Assembly: GCF_000429965.1 (NCBI RefSeq)
Contig: NZ_KE387006.1
Coordinates: 1,142-65,141, forward strand
Origin: Desulfogranum mediterraneum DSM 13871
GTDB taxonomy: Bacteria > Desulfobacterota > Desulfobulbia > Desulfobulbales > Desulfobulbaceae
Length of the DNA: 64,000 nt
Direction: 5' to 3'
Under the pieces are notes generated by a model that saw only the letters and a program-made list of their open reading frames with translations, did not search any database and was not told where the DNA came from. Positions 55,040-63,494 of this stretch are shown here, in pieces. Each line of letters starts with the position of its first letter. Position 1 is the stretch's first letter. The position numbers were made by a program, and so were the translations under genes.

Positions 55040-56770
55040 TCACTTAATTTTAAAGGTGCCGATGATGGACTGCAGCTCTGTTGCCATGGACAACAGCTGT
55101 TCGGCCCGCTCACTGAGCTCCATACTTGACTGCTTAATATTGCCTGCGGCACTGCTCACCTTGGTAATATCAACCGTGATTTCTCCGGAAACGGTTGAAC
55201 TCTGGCCCACGTTCTCGTTCACCTCCTGCAGACCCAGGGATGCCTGGGCGATGTTGCTGGCGATTTCGTTGGTTGCCGCACTCTGCTCATCCACGGCGGT
55301 GCTGATAGTGGCGACAATGGAGCTGACCTGGTTGATGACAGCGGAGATCTGCTCTATTTCGTCAATGGAGGCCCTGGTGGTGGCCTGCATCCTCTCAATC
55401 TGTCCCTTGATATTCAGGGTCGCCTCTGATGTCTGCTTGGCCAGTTCCTTGATCTCATTGGCAACCACGGCAAAACCCTTGCCTGCCTCTCCTGCCCTGG
55501 CGGCCTCAATGGTTGCATTGAGGGCCAGCAGATTGGTCTGTTCAGATATCTCGGTAATGGCCTCGGTAACCTTACCGATGGCAAGGGCCGCACTGCCGAG
55601 CTCTGCCATCTTCTCTGCAGCTTCCTGGGCCTGCGCCACCGCCTTGGTGGAAATCGTGTCCGCCTGCTCTGCATTTGCCGCTATTCCGATGATGGTTGAG
55701 GTCATCTCCTCGGAAGCGGCGGCGACCATGGAGGTGTTGGTTGAGGACTCCTCCATGGCAGCGGCAACAGCTGAGAGATTCGTGGCCATCTGTTCGGAGC
55801 CGGCAGCGACATTGTTGGCAACCTGTGCCGTTTCCTCTGCCTGCCCGCTTAAATCTCTGGAGATCCCAGTAAGCTGGTCTGCAGAGCCGTTCACCTGGGC
55901 GCTATTTGCCGCGATCCGTGTCACCATCTCCTGAAGTCGTTCCAGAAAGGTGTTGAACAGTTGGGCCAATTCACCGAGTTCATCCCTGGAACGCACCACA
56001 ATGCGCCGGGTCAGATCACCCTCACCCTCTGCAACCTCCCTGAAACTGACAATCAGCTGCTTGAGTCCGGAGCTGATGCCGATGACAATGACAAGCGTCA
56101 GGACAACGATGAGCAGACAGATCGTCCCTGCCACCAGCAGCATCCGGACAATCACCCTCCGGGAGAGCTGCTCCATATCTCCCTGAAGGGAGGCCGTGGC
56201 CCGCTCGATATTGTCGACATAGACACCGGTGCCGATCCACATGTCAAGGCCGGGGATCATCTCTGCATAGCTGAGCTTAGGGGTGTCACCGCTTCCCGGC
56301 TTGGGCCAGATATAGTTGACAAAACCCCCACCTGCCTCGGCCTTTGCCCTCAACTCCCTGATCACAGCGACCCCGTTCTTGTCCTGCACACTGCCAAGAT
56401 CTTTGCCCTGACTGGCCTTTTTCACGGGAAAAGCCACATTGGTCGTCTGCTGGTAGACAAAAAAATAGCCGGACCCATCCTCTTCAAAGCGGATGGGATC
56501 CAGCATGGTACGGATCAGGGCGATCTTGTCCTCGGCTGCTGTATATCCGGCCTTATCGATGGCCTGCTTCACTGCCAGGGCCATGGCATGACTCGCCACC
56601 TTGATCTTTGCCCTCTGCTCCGCCATCATCACCTCTCCGGTCTTGCCCAGACCAAGATCCCGAATCTGGCCGGAGATGTTGAGAATAAAAAAAGTCATAA
56701 CCGCAAAAAGGGTTATGACTCCCAAGAGAATCAACAGCATCCGCAACTTAACACTCATCCCGGTCAACAT
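55040..56770 (-). CDS. Methyl-accepting chemotaxis protein with single Cache domain
   Basis: A 576-residue inner-membrane chemoreceptor. TM1 (about 12-30), a periplasmic sCache_2 domain (about 40-190, with GSGYFFVYQQTTNVAFPVK and GLDMWIGTGVYVDNIE), TM2 (about 205-228), HAMP (about 230-285) and the cytoplasmic signalling coiled coil. The hairpin tip has the conserved EISEQTNLLALNATIEAARA followed by GEAGKGFAVVANEI, which binds CheA/CheW. The ATG at 56770 follows GGAGGAGG by 6 nt. It precedes the hybrid histidine kinase gene by 61 bp. No CheR/CheB-docking pentapeptide is seen at the C-terminus (ends GTFKIK). Confidence 0.95.
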   Translation of the reverse strand: MLTGMSVKLRMLLILLGVITLFAVMTFFILNISGQIRDLGLGKTGEVMMAEQRAKIKVASHAMALAVKQAIDKAGYTAAEDKIALIRTMLDPIRFEEDGSGYFFVYQQTTNVAFPVKKASQGKDLGSVQDKNGVAVIRELRAKAEAGGGFVNYIWPKPGSGDTPKLSYAEMIPGLDMWIGTGVYVDNIERATASLQGDMEQLSRRVIVRMLLVAGTICLLIVVLTLVIVIGISSGLKQLIVSFREVAEGEGDLTRRIVVRSRDELGELAQLFNTFLERLQEMVTRIAANSAQVNGSADQLTGISRDLSGQAEETAQVANNVAAGSEQMATNLSAVAAAMEESSTNTSMVAAASEEMTSTIIGIAANAEQADTISTKAVAQAQEAAEKMAELGSAALAIGKVTEAITEISEQTNLLALNATIEAARAGEAGKGFAVVANEIKELAKQTSEATLNIKGQIERMQATTRASIDEIEQISAVINQVSSIVATISTAVDEQSAATNEIASNIAQASLGLQEVNENVGQSSTVSGEITVDITKVSSAAGNIKQSSMELSERAEQLLSMATELQSIIGTFKIK

Positions 56771-57379
56771 GCGACCTCCTCCAAGCCTTGCTCGGCTCGC
56801 AACAGGATCCTAAAAAAAACCTGCTTCAGCCGAGATACCCCATCCAAGCCCACCTCCACCTCTACTTCTATTTAAGCACAAAGCAGGCTGACCACAAACA
56901 GGAACAGGTATGTCTACCTATTATTTGCCGGGTAAACATACCGTACCACAGGGTGTTACTCCAAGATACCGATACGATACCTGGCAGCAAGGCATACAAC
57001 TCATCCACCCAGCCCTGCCCCGGGCTCGTTCGACACCGCTACCAGGTCCGAGAGACAAGCTTTCACCCTGCCCTAAAGGCTGAGTTATCGACACCCCCTT
57101 TAAACAGGACAGGGAGCGACCCGGAACGAATTGCCCTTGTACAAAAAACTGAGCTAGCTGATATTGAATGAAAAGAAGCAGGCTCTGGCGGCAAAGGGAG
57201 AGTGCAGGATCAAAAAAAGAGCTCAGACCAGCAGGCTGAGCTAAAATAAGAAAAAGAAGCATCGGTCAGGGCTGGCCTGCCCAGGGAAAAGAGTTGCCCT
57301 GCGGACCGGCAGGAGAGAACAGCTGTTGTAGAGAAAGAGTAGTCTGCAGCTGCACGGGCAGGGCCATGCAAGAGGGGAA
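56771..57379. other. Intergenic stretch upstream of the receptor gene, no recognised gene
   Basis: These 609 bp lie upstream of the minus-strand MCP gene and should hold its promoter, though I cannot identify one with confidence. The short frames are unfamiliar. The broken receiver-domain remnant begins at its right end. Confidence 0.45.
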
Positions 57380-57659
57380 GGTCGCTTTCGAGATGGCACT
57401 CCTCAAGATCTGATCATCACAGACCAGACCATGCCGAATATGACTGGAGCAGAGCTGGCTCGAGCCAAAAAAAACCCAGCCGGATATGCCTATCATTCTC
57501 TGCAGCGGTTTCAGCGAGCTCATCGATGAAAAAACCATCGACGCATTGGGGATCAGCACATTCCAGAGAAAACCTGCAACCCGGCAGGAACTGGCGAAAG
57601 CTGTCCGAAAAGCCCTGAACAAAAGCGGAGCCTCAGACAGATACCCCTCTGCAGGATGA
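57380..57659 (+). pseudogene. Broken response-regulator receiver domain remnant
   Basis: The first part (from about 57380) reads DLIITDQTMPNMTGAELARA, the phospho-acceptor strand and loop of a receiver domain. After a run of eight A at about 57467-57474 the meaning continues in another frame as PDMPIILCSGFSELIDEKTI, then LGISTFQRKPATRQELAKAV and a stop at 57659. The join needs one inserted base, most simply in the A-run. The N-terminal third and any kinase part are absent, so this is the tail of a hybrid kinase or regulator. Confidence 0.72.
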
Positions 57660-57834
57660 GAGCTTCTGGGCTGCCAAGGAGCTAAAGGTGGTTTAAAAAA
57701 AGAATCTCGCCCTTGACAAATTCAGCACCGATATGCTGTCATGAAAGCTGTACCCTTAACAACAACTCTTTCCCCCGCCTCTCCTCCCTTGCTGCCGTGA
57801 CCATGGACGAGACAGGCCTGAGCGTTGACAGACC

Positions 57835-58293
57835 ATGCCTTTAGCTGCCATTACCGCCCGTTTCCCTGTCTTGATGCCCTCCGTCATAGGGATCGTGGCC
57901 CTGCTGATGACGCCCACCCCAGCCCGGACCGACCAGTGCCTGAGCACGCTCTATGCCACTCCCCAACGCGCAGTAAGGCAAAACAGCTTTGCCCCGGATG
58001 AGGTGATCTACTTTTATCTCTACTGTGACCGCTTTGAGCAAACGGAGCATGCCCTGGCCATCGACTGGGTCGCTCCCACCGGCAGGGTCCTGGGCCAGAC
58101 CGTTGACGCCTTTACCACCGACTCGGCCCATGGGGTCTTTCAAAAGGTTTATGCGGTAAAGTTACCGAGAAGAGGCTATGTTTCTCAAATCTTGACCGGG
58201 GTTCGTTATGGTGACGAACTCTACGGCACCTGGACCTACCGCGTCCACCTCAACGGTGTGCTCCTGGATAAGGACCATTTTACCATCCGTTGA
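57835..58293 (+). CDS. Secreted protein, unknown
   Basis: A 152-residue frame with a hydrophobic export signal (about 1-32; an internal ATG at 57874 would give a more compact one). The mature part is beta-rich with alternating hydrophobic residues (DEVIYFYLYCDRFEQTEHAL, WTYRVHLNGVLLDKDHFTI). It looks like a small immunoglobulin-like or DUF-type domain, but I do not recognise a family. It is 49 bp upstream of a lipoprotein gene on the same strand. Confidence 0.65.
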   Translation: MPLAAITARFPVLMPSVIGIVALLMTPTPARTDQCLSTLYATPQRAVRQNSFAPDEVIYFYLYCDRFEQTEHALAIDWVAPTGRVLGQTVDAFTTDSAHGVFQKVYAVKLPRRGYVSQILTGVRYGDELYGTWTYRVHLNGVLLDKDHFTIR

Positions 58294-58342
58294 CAATCGC
58301 CCCCCCCAGCAATCACCAGCAACCATCAGTCCAAGGAGAGGA

Positions 58343-58765
58343 ATGAAAAATCTCATATCATGTGCCGCGGCTCTTGCCTGTCTGTTCATCAGCGGCTGCA
58401 GCGACGGCACGGTCACCACCGACGAGGTGCTTGGTTCCTGCAACCTGATCTCCGGTACCTACAGCGGTTCCTATGTTGATACCTCCTGCCGCGGCGACCA
58501 TAACAGCGGTTCCATCTCCAGCTTCACCATCAGTGACGGCTGCAGCGCCCAGATCCAGGGATTCATCATCGCTGCCAACGGCAGCATCACCAATATCGAC
58601 GCCGAGGGCAAGGCCTTTGATGTCCGGGCAGAGAGCCCGCCGGGTTCCACCTGCGGCGGACTGAGCGGCCACTGCACCCAGACCAGCGCCAGCCCTGTCA
58701 GCTACGACTGTTCCTACTCCTGGGACCAGGGAGGCGGCGGATCCATCCATGTGGTCCGCCACTGA
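58343..58765 (+). CDS. Cysteine-rich lipoprotein, unknown
   Basis: A 140-residue lipoprotein with lipobox LFISGC (near residue 19) and an excellent AAGGAGAGG site. The mature part contains seven further cysteines (for example GSCNLI, TSCRGD, GCSAQ, TCGGLSGHCTQ, YDCSYSW), suggesting disulfides, and is Gly/Ser rich. No family is recognised. Confidence 0.75.
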   Translation: MKNLISCAAALACLFISGCSDGTVTTDEVLGSCNLISGTYSGSYVDTSCRGDHNSGSISSFTISDGCSAQIQGFIIAANGSITNIDAEGKAFDVRAESPPGSTCGGLSGHCTQTSASPVSYDCSYSWDQGGGGSIHVVRH

Positions 58766-58945
58766 GCTGGCTGCGCCCCCACCCGCCGCCGGACGCTCCC
58801 ATGAGGCGGCGGATCCAGGGTCGGAACCATATGCCTGCTTACCGCCCAGCTCTGCTTGGCCGGTACAAGCTGATTCGTCAGACAGCAGCAGGAGCCACCT
58901 CAAGAGCAGTCCCAAGTCAGAGAACTCAGAGCGTTCCACTTAAAG

Positions 58946-59000
58946 CCTGTCCCTGCCGAGCGCTCGGCAGGGACAGGGAAGAACACGCCTTCCCTGTCCC
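58946..59000 (+). promoter_or_regulatory. Two mutually exclusive hairpins upstream of the AEC transporter gene
   Basis: Positions 58946-58977 form a perfect 32-nt palindrome (arms CCTGTCCCTGCCGAGC and its complement). The right arm plus following bases (58970-58981, GGGACAGGGAAG) also pair perfectly with 58989-59000 (CTTCCCTGTCCC) across a 7-nt loop, so only one can form. A third partner, CCCTGCC, lies directly before the ATG (59057-59063). The layout resembles an attenuator or translational switch, but no T-run is present and the ligand, if any, is unknown. Confidence 0.5.
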
Positions 59001-59063
59001 GTAAACCTGGAATACCGATCCTTTCATACCTAGGACCACAGCGGCTTCGGCCCCTTCCCTGCC

Positions 59064-59966
59064 ATGGAAAACTTTGTTCTGACCCTCACCATGCTCCTGA
59101 TCGGCATGGGCCTGAAACGGCTCCCGCTCTTTCCCGAGGAGAGCGGGAATGTCCTCAACCTCTTTGTGATCTATATCTCGCTGCCGGCCCTGATCCTGCT
59201 CAAGATCCCGGAGCTGCTCTTCTCCAGGAGTCTGCTGGCCCTGGCCGTGGTCCCCTGGGCCATGCTGCTCCTCTCTGCAGCCCTGATCCTGCTGCTGGCC
59301 AGGTTGCTCCGCTGGGACCGGAGTACCACAGGATGCCTGCTGCTCTTAATCCCCCTGGGCAACACCTCGTTTCTGGGGATCCCCATGGTCCAGGCCTTTT
59401 TTGGGGATCACGCCATCCCCTATGCCCTGCTCTACGATCAGCTGGGCTCGTTCCTGGCCCTAGCCACCTACGGCTCGCTGGTGCTGGCCTTCTACGGCAG
59501 CGGCGAAACCCAACCCAGCGTGACCGGGGTCATCAAGAAGGTGTGTACCTTTCCGCCCTTTATCGCCCTGATCCTGGCCTCTCTCCTTCGCCCCTTTCCC
59601 TTGCCAGCCATGGCCCTCAGCCTGCTCGAGACCCTGGCCGCCACCCTGATCCCCCTGGTCTTGATTGCCGTGGGCTTTCAACTCACCCCCCGACTGAACC
59701 GGACACTCATCGGACAGCTCAGCATCGGTCTCTGCATCAAGCTGGTCCTTGCTCCCCTGGTGGCCCTGGGCTTCTGCAAGGGTCTCGGACTCGAGGGGGA
59801 GGTGGTCCAGGTGGCGGTCTTTGAGGCCGGCATGCCGCCCATGGTCTCTGCCGGGGCCCTGGCGATCCTGGCCGGCCTCTCCCCGGCCCTGACCGCCGCC
59901 CTGGTCGGCATAGGTATCCTGCTCAGCTTTGCCACCCTGCCGCTCCTCTATCAGCTGCTGATCTAG
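59064..59966 (+). CDS. AEC-family transporter (auxin efflux carrier superfamily)
   Basis: A 300-residue protein with ten hydrophobic segments and the internal pseudo-repeat of the bile/arsenite/riboflavin-type fold. Typical features are GMGLKRLPLFPEESGNVLNLFV near the N-terminus, LIPLGNTSFLGIPMVQAFFG (about residues 93-112) and FEAGMPPMVSAGALAI (about 253-268). Members export small organic anions or auxin-like molecules; the substrate is unknown. The ATG has no Shine-Dalgarno; the preceding bases are pyrimidine-rich and can pair with upstream hairpins. It converges on ilvD. Confidence 0.88.
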   Translation: MENFVLTLTMLLIGMGLKRLPLFPEESGNVLNLFVIYISLPALILLKIPELLFSRSLLALAVVPWAMLLLSAALILLLARLLRWDRSTTGCLLLLIPLGNTSFLGIPMVQAFFGDHAIPYALLYDQLGSFLALATYGSLVLAFYGSGETQPSVTGVIKKVCTFPPFIALILASLLRPFPLPAMALSLLETLAATLIPLVLIAVGFQLTPRLNRTLIGQLSIGLCIKLVLAPLVALGFCKGLGLEGEVVQVAVFEAGMPPMVSAGALAILAGLSPALTAALVGIGILLSFATLPLLYQLLI

Positions 59967-60053
59967 CTGCTCGCCCGGGCAAAGCCACTCTGACCGGCGC
60001 CGGCATCCGGCAGGGCCGAGCCGACAGGATCCCGGCTCCAAACCGCCCCCACC

Positions 60054-60092
60054 AAAAAAAAACAGGGGCTGCTCCTGACAAAACAGCCCCTG
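60054..60092 (-). terminator. Intrinsic terminator of ilvD
   Basis: On the minus strand CAGGGGCTG (60092-60084) pairs with CAGCCCCTG (60071-60063), followed by nine T residues. It lies about 47 bp after the ilvD stop codon. Confidence 0.9.
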
Positions 60093-60138
60093 CCGGGTGC
60101 TCCCCATGGCGCTCGACCATGGGGATATTGGTCTCGCC

Positions 60139-61968
60139 TTATTCGGGCACGATCCGCACCGCCCCCCTGTCAGCCGAGGCGGCAAAGCGGGCATAGACCT
60201 TGAGCGCCGTGGAGACGGTGCGCTCCCGCTCCGGGGTATAGGCCTTATCTCCGCGGGCCTCCTCCTCCCGGCGACGGGCCTCCAGTTCCGCCTCATCGAC
60301 GAGCAGATTGAGGGAACGTTTGGGAATATTGATATCCACCCCATCCCCGTCACGTACCAGGGCAATGGCGCCGCCGCCGGCCGCCTCAGGCGAGACATGG
60401 CCGATGGAGAGCCCGGAGGTACCGCCGGAAAAACGGCCGTCGGTCACCAGGGCACAGGCCGCGCCCAGGTGCTGGGACTTCAGGTAGGAGGTGGGATAGA
60501 GCATCTCCTGCATCCCGGGCCCGCCCCTGGGTCCCTCGTAGAGGATGAAGACCACGTCGCCTGCCTTAATGGAACCACCGAGGATTCCCTCGCAGGCCGC
60601 ATCCTGGGACTGAAAGACCCTGGCCGCACCCTGGAAGTGGAGGATGGAGGGATCCACCCCTGCGGTCTTGACGATAGAGCCGTTGAGGGCGATGTTACCG
60701 TAGAGCACGGCCAGGCCGCCATCCTGGGAGTAGGCATGGGCCAGGTCGCGGATACAGCCCCCGGCCCGATCCGTATCCAGCTCTGCATACATCTCGTTCT
60801 GGGAACCCATCACCAGGTTACGGCCTCCGCCCGGGGCGCTCAGGTAGAGGCTGCGGGCCTCCTCGCTCACCGTGGGTCGCATGATGTCATATTGGGCCAG
60901 GGCCTCGGCCAGGCTGAGCCCGTCGGCCCGGGAGACCGTGGTATCGATCAGGCCACCGCGATCCAGTTCTCCGAGGATGCCCATGATGCCGCCGGCCCGG
61001 TTGACATCTTCGATATGATAGTGGGAGTTGGGCGCCACCTTGGAGAGGTTGGGTACCTTGCCCGAGAGGGCATCGATATCCTCCATCCCGTACTCCACCC
61101 CGGCCTCGTGGGCAATGGCCAGGAGGTGCAGCACGGTGTTGGTGGAACCGCCCATGGCGATATCCAGGGCCATGGCATTGTTGAAGGCTGCCCTGGAGGC
61201 AATGGAACGGGGCAGTACCCGCTCATCCTCCTGCTCATACCAGAGCCGGCACATCTCCACGATCTGCTCCCCGGCCCGGGCAAAGAGGTCCAGCCGGGCG
61301 GCATGGGTGGCGACCAGGGTGCCGTTGCCTGGCAAGGCCAACCCCAGGGCCTCGTTGAGGCAGTTCATGGAGTTGGCGGTGAACATCCCGGAGCAGGAGC
61401 CGCAGGTGGGACAGGCCGAGCGCTCCACCTCTTCCACCTCCTCGTCGCTGACCGTACTGTCTGCGGCCATGACCATGGCATCCACCAGGTCCAGGGCCTT
61501 ATCCCCTACCTTGCCGGCCTCCATGGGACCGCCGGAGACAAAGATAGCCGGGATGTTGAGCCGCATGGCCGCCATCAGCATCCCGGGGGTGATCTTGTCA
61601 CAGTTGGAGATGCAGACCATAGCATCCACCTTGTGGGCATTGCACATGTACTCCACCGAATCGGCGATCAGTTCCCGTGAGGGCAGGGAGTAGAGCATGC
61701 CGTCATGGCCCATGGCAATGCCGTCGTCGATGGCAATGGTGTTGAACTCGGCCGCAAAACAACCCTGAGCCTCGATGATCTTCTTGACCTGCTGACCGAT
61801 GGCATGGAGGTGAACATGGCCGGGGACAAACTGGGTAAAGGAGTTGACCACCGCAATCACCGGCTTGCCGAACTGTTCCTCCTGCATGCCGTTTGCCCGC
61901 CAGAGGGCCCGTGCCCCTGCCATCTTCCTGCCACTGGTTGTCTCTGCACTCCGTAATGGAATCGCCAT
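60139..61968 (-). CDS. ilvD: Dihydroxy-acid dehydratase
   Basis: A 609-residue Fe-S enzyme that dehydrates dihydroxy acids to 2-keto acids in isoleucine/valine and pantothenate synthesis. Cluster and active-site parts include [65 protein letters not shown] and the C-terminal RVVPE-like end. The length matches the long (E. coli-type) class. The ATG at 61968 follows GGAGAAG. A long structured leader and a strong promoter lie upstream, and a clear terminator follows. No other ilv gene is adjacent. Confidence 0.97.
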   Translation of the reverse strand: MAIPLRSAETTSGRKMAGARALWRANGMQEEQFGKPVIAVVNSFTQFVPGHVHLHAIGQQVKKIIEAQGCFAAEFNTIAIDDGIAMGHDGMLYSLPSRELIADSVEYMCNAHKVDAMVCISNCDKITPGMLMAAMRLNIPAIFVSGGPMEAGKVGDKALDLVDAMVMAADSTVSDEEVEEVERSACPTCGSCSGMFTANSMNCLNEALGLALPGNGTLVATHAARLDLFARAGEQIVEMCRLWYEQEDERVLPRSIASRAAFNNAMALDIAMGGSTNTVLHLLAIAHEAGVEYGMEDIDALSGKVPNLSKVAPNSHYHIEDVNRAGGIMGILGELDRGGLIDTTVSRADGLSLAEALAQYDIMRPTVSEEARSLYLSAPGGGRNLVMGSQNEMYAELDTDRAGGCIRDLAHAYSQDGGLAVLYGNIALNGSIVKTAGVDPSILHFQGAARVFQSQDAACEGILGGSIKAGDVVFILYEGPRGGPGMQEMLYPTSYLKSQHLGAACALVTDGRFSGGTSGLSIGHVSPEAAGGGAIALVRDGDGVDINIPKRSLNLLVDEAELEARRREEEARGDKAYTPERERTVSTALKVYARFAASADRGAVRIVPE

Positions 61969-62222
61969 TTTTCTTCTCCCTGAAAACGCTGGTCATGCCC
62001 ACCTTCCCGACCCGATCTCAGGAGGCGGACTGGCCACGATAATACTCTTGAATAATTGAATGAACCTGGGAGGCAGACCCACCTCCTCCCAATCGTCCCC
62101 CTGGGCGCGAGCGCCCTGGAGGGACAGAGCCCTGTCAACCTGCTGTCCAGGAACAGAGGGGGCTCCTCCGGGAGGCATCCCCTTTATTCTCTTTTTTCCT
62201 TGTATTTTACGGCTCGTCCGCG

Positions 62223-62250
62223 ATAGTACCTTATTAGGTACCTTTGTCAA
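62223..62250 (-). promoter_or_regulatory. Promoter of ilvD with a ~250-nt structured leader
   Basis: On the minus strand TTGACA (62250-62245), 16 bp and TACTAT (62228-62223) form a good sigma-70 promoter; GTACC...GGTAC also makes it palindromic, a possible operator. The transcript would run about 250 nt before ilvD. The leader contains several stems: GGGAGG/CCTCCC (62068-62090), GGGCGC/GCGCCC (62103-62116) and GACAG/CTGTC. No leader peptide rich in Ile, Leu or Val was found, so classical attenuation is not supported. Confidence 0.55.
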
Positions 62251-62269
62251 TTTTATACTGGTAGATCTT

Positions 62270-63448
62270 ATGAAACAACAGGAGATTAACTACTGGATCA
62301 CGGCCATGCTCAAGAAGCATGAGCGGGTTTCAGACCTCAACATCACCGTGGGCAAGAGCCTCCAGGTGGAGAGTGACGGCAAGCTGGTCCCGGTGGAGGT
62401 CTCTCCCCCGGTGCCGCGGCTGACCCCCTTCCAATCCGAAGTTTTTGCCCTCAACCTCATCGGCGGCAACAAACGACTGCTCCGCGACCTGGTCACCAAG
62501 GGGTCCTGCGACCTCTCCTACTCCCTGGACGACAAGGTCCGCTTCAGGGTCAACATCTTTTCCCAGCGCGGCTACCTCTCCACGGTGCTCCGAAAGCTGG
62601 AAACCACCATCCCCACCATCAACGGCTTTCAGTTTCCCGAGTCCTTTAACCTGATGAGCCAGGAGGTCAACGGCCTGATCCTCTTCACCGGGGCCACCGG
62701 CACCGGCAAGACCACCTCCATGGCCGCCATCCTCAACCGGATCAACGAGACCCGACCGGTCCATATCGTCACCCTGGAGGACCCCATCGAGTATGTCCAC
62801 CCCCATAAGGTGGCCACCTTTAACCAACGGGAACAGGGAGATGACTTCAACTCCTTTGCCAACGGCTTGCGGGCGGCCCTGCGCCAGGCGCCCAAGGTCA
62901 TCCTGGTCGGTGAGATCCGCGACCGGGAGACCCTGGAAATCGCCCTGACCGCGGCAGAGACCGGCCACGTGGTCTTCTCCACCCTCCATACCATTGACAC
63001 AGGTCAGACCATCAACCGTATCCTGGGTATGTTTGAGCAGGATGAACAACCCCAGATCCGCAACCGCCTGGCCGATACCATCCGCTGGGTGGTCAGTCAG
63101 CGGCTGCTGCCCAGGATCAACGGCGGCCGGATCGCGGCCCTGGAGATCCTCTGCACCAGCCTGCGCATCAAGGACCTGATCATCAACGGTGAGACCGAAG
63201 ACAAGACCTTCTACAGCGTGGTCCGGGAGGGCTCCACCCGCAACATGCGCACCTTTGACCAGCACCTGCTGGAGCTGTTTGAATCCGGAATGATCACCGA
63301 GGAATCCGCCCTCTCCTACTCCTCCCACCGTAGCGAGATCAAACGGGGACTGGACACCATCAAGTCCTCTCGGGGTGAACGGACCTCGGATATCAACGAG
63401 CTGCACATGGAGAAGCCGCCAGAGGACGAGTTCAGCGGCTGGTCCTGA
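62270..63448 (+). CDS. pilT: PilT/PilU-family type IV pilus retraction ATPase
   Basis: A 392-residue hexameric secretion ATPase that powers pilus disassembly. Walker A is GATGTGKTT (about residues 143-151), the Asp box HIVTLEDPIEYVH, Walker B ILVGEIRDRETLEIAL, and the His box FSTLHTIDT. The N-terminal domain (SDLNITVGKSLQVESDGKL) matches PilT and PilU. A C-terminal tail of about 30 residues is charged. I chose the ATG at 62270; a longer in-frame extension to 62060 has no coding character. The pilMNOP operon lies 36 kb away in the window; which of PilT or PilU it is cannot be decided here. Confidence 0.9.
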   Translation: MKQQEINYWITAMLKKHERVSDLNITVGKSLQVESDGKLVPVEVSPPVPRLTPFQSEVFALNLIGGNKRLLRDLVTKGSCDLSYSLDDKVRFRVNIFSQRGYLSTVLRKLETTIPTINGFQFPESFNLMSQEVNGLILFTGATGTGKTTSMAAILNRINETRPVHIVTLEDPIEYVHPHKVATFNQREQGDDFNSFANGLRAALRQAPKVILVGEIRDRETLEIALTAAETGHVVFSTLHTIDTGQTINRILGMFEQDEQPQIRNRLADTIRWVVSQRLLPRINGGRIAALEILCTSLRIKDLIINGETEDKTFYSVVREGSTRNMRTFDQHLLELFESGMITEESALSYSSHRSEIKRGLDTIKSSRGERTSDINELHMEKPPEDEFSGWS

Positions 63449-63494
63449 GCCCGCCGGATGCAGACCCCATAGTCAATCCAGCAAGGAAAGCAAG

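Noticed and set aside
60097-61680. 527-codon open frame on the plus strand
   Set aside because: Shadow of ilvD; low-complexity Gly/His-rich product without motifs.
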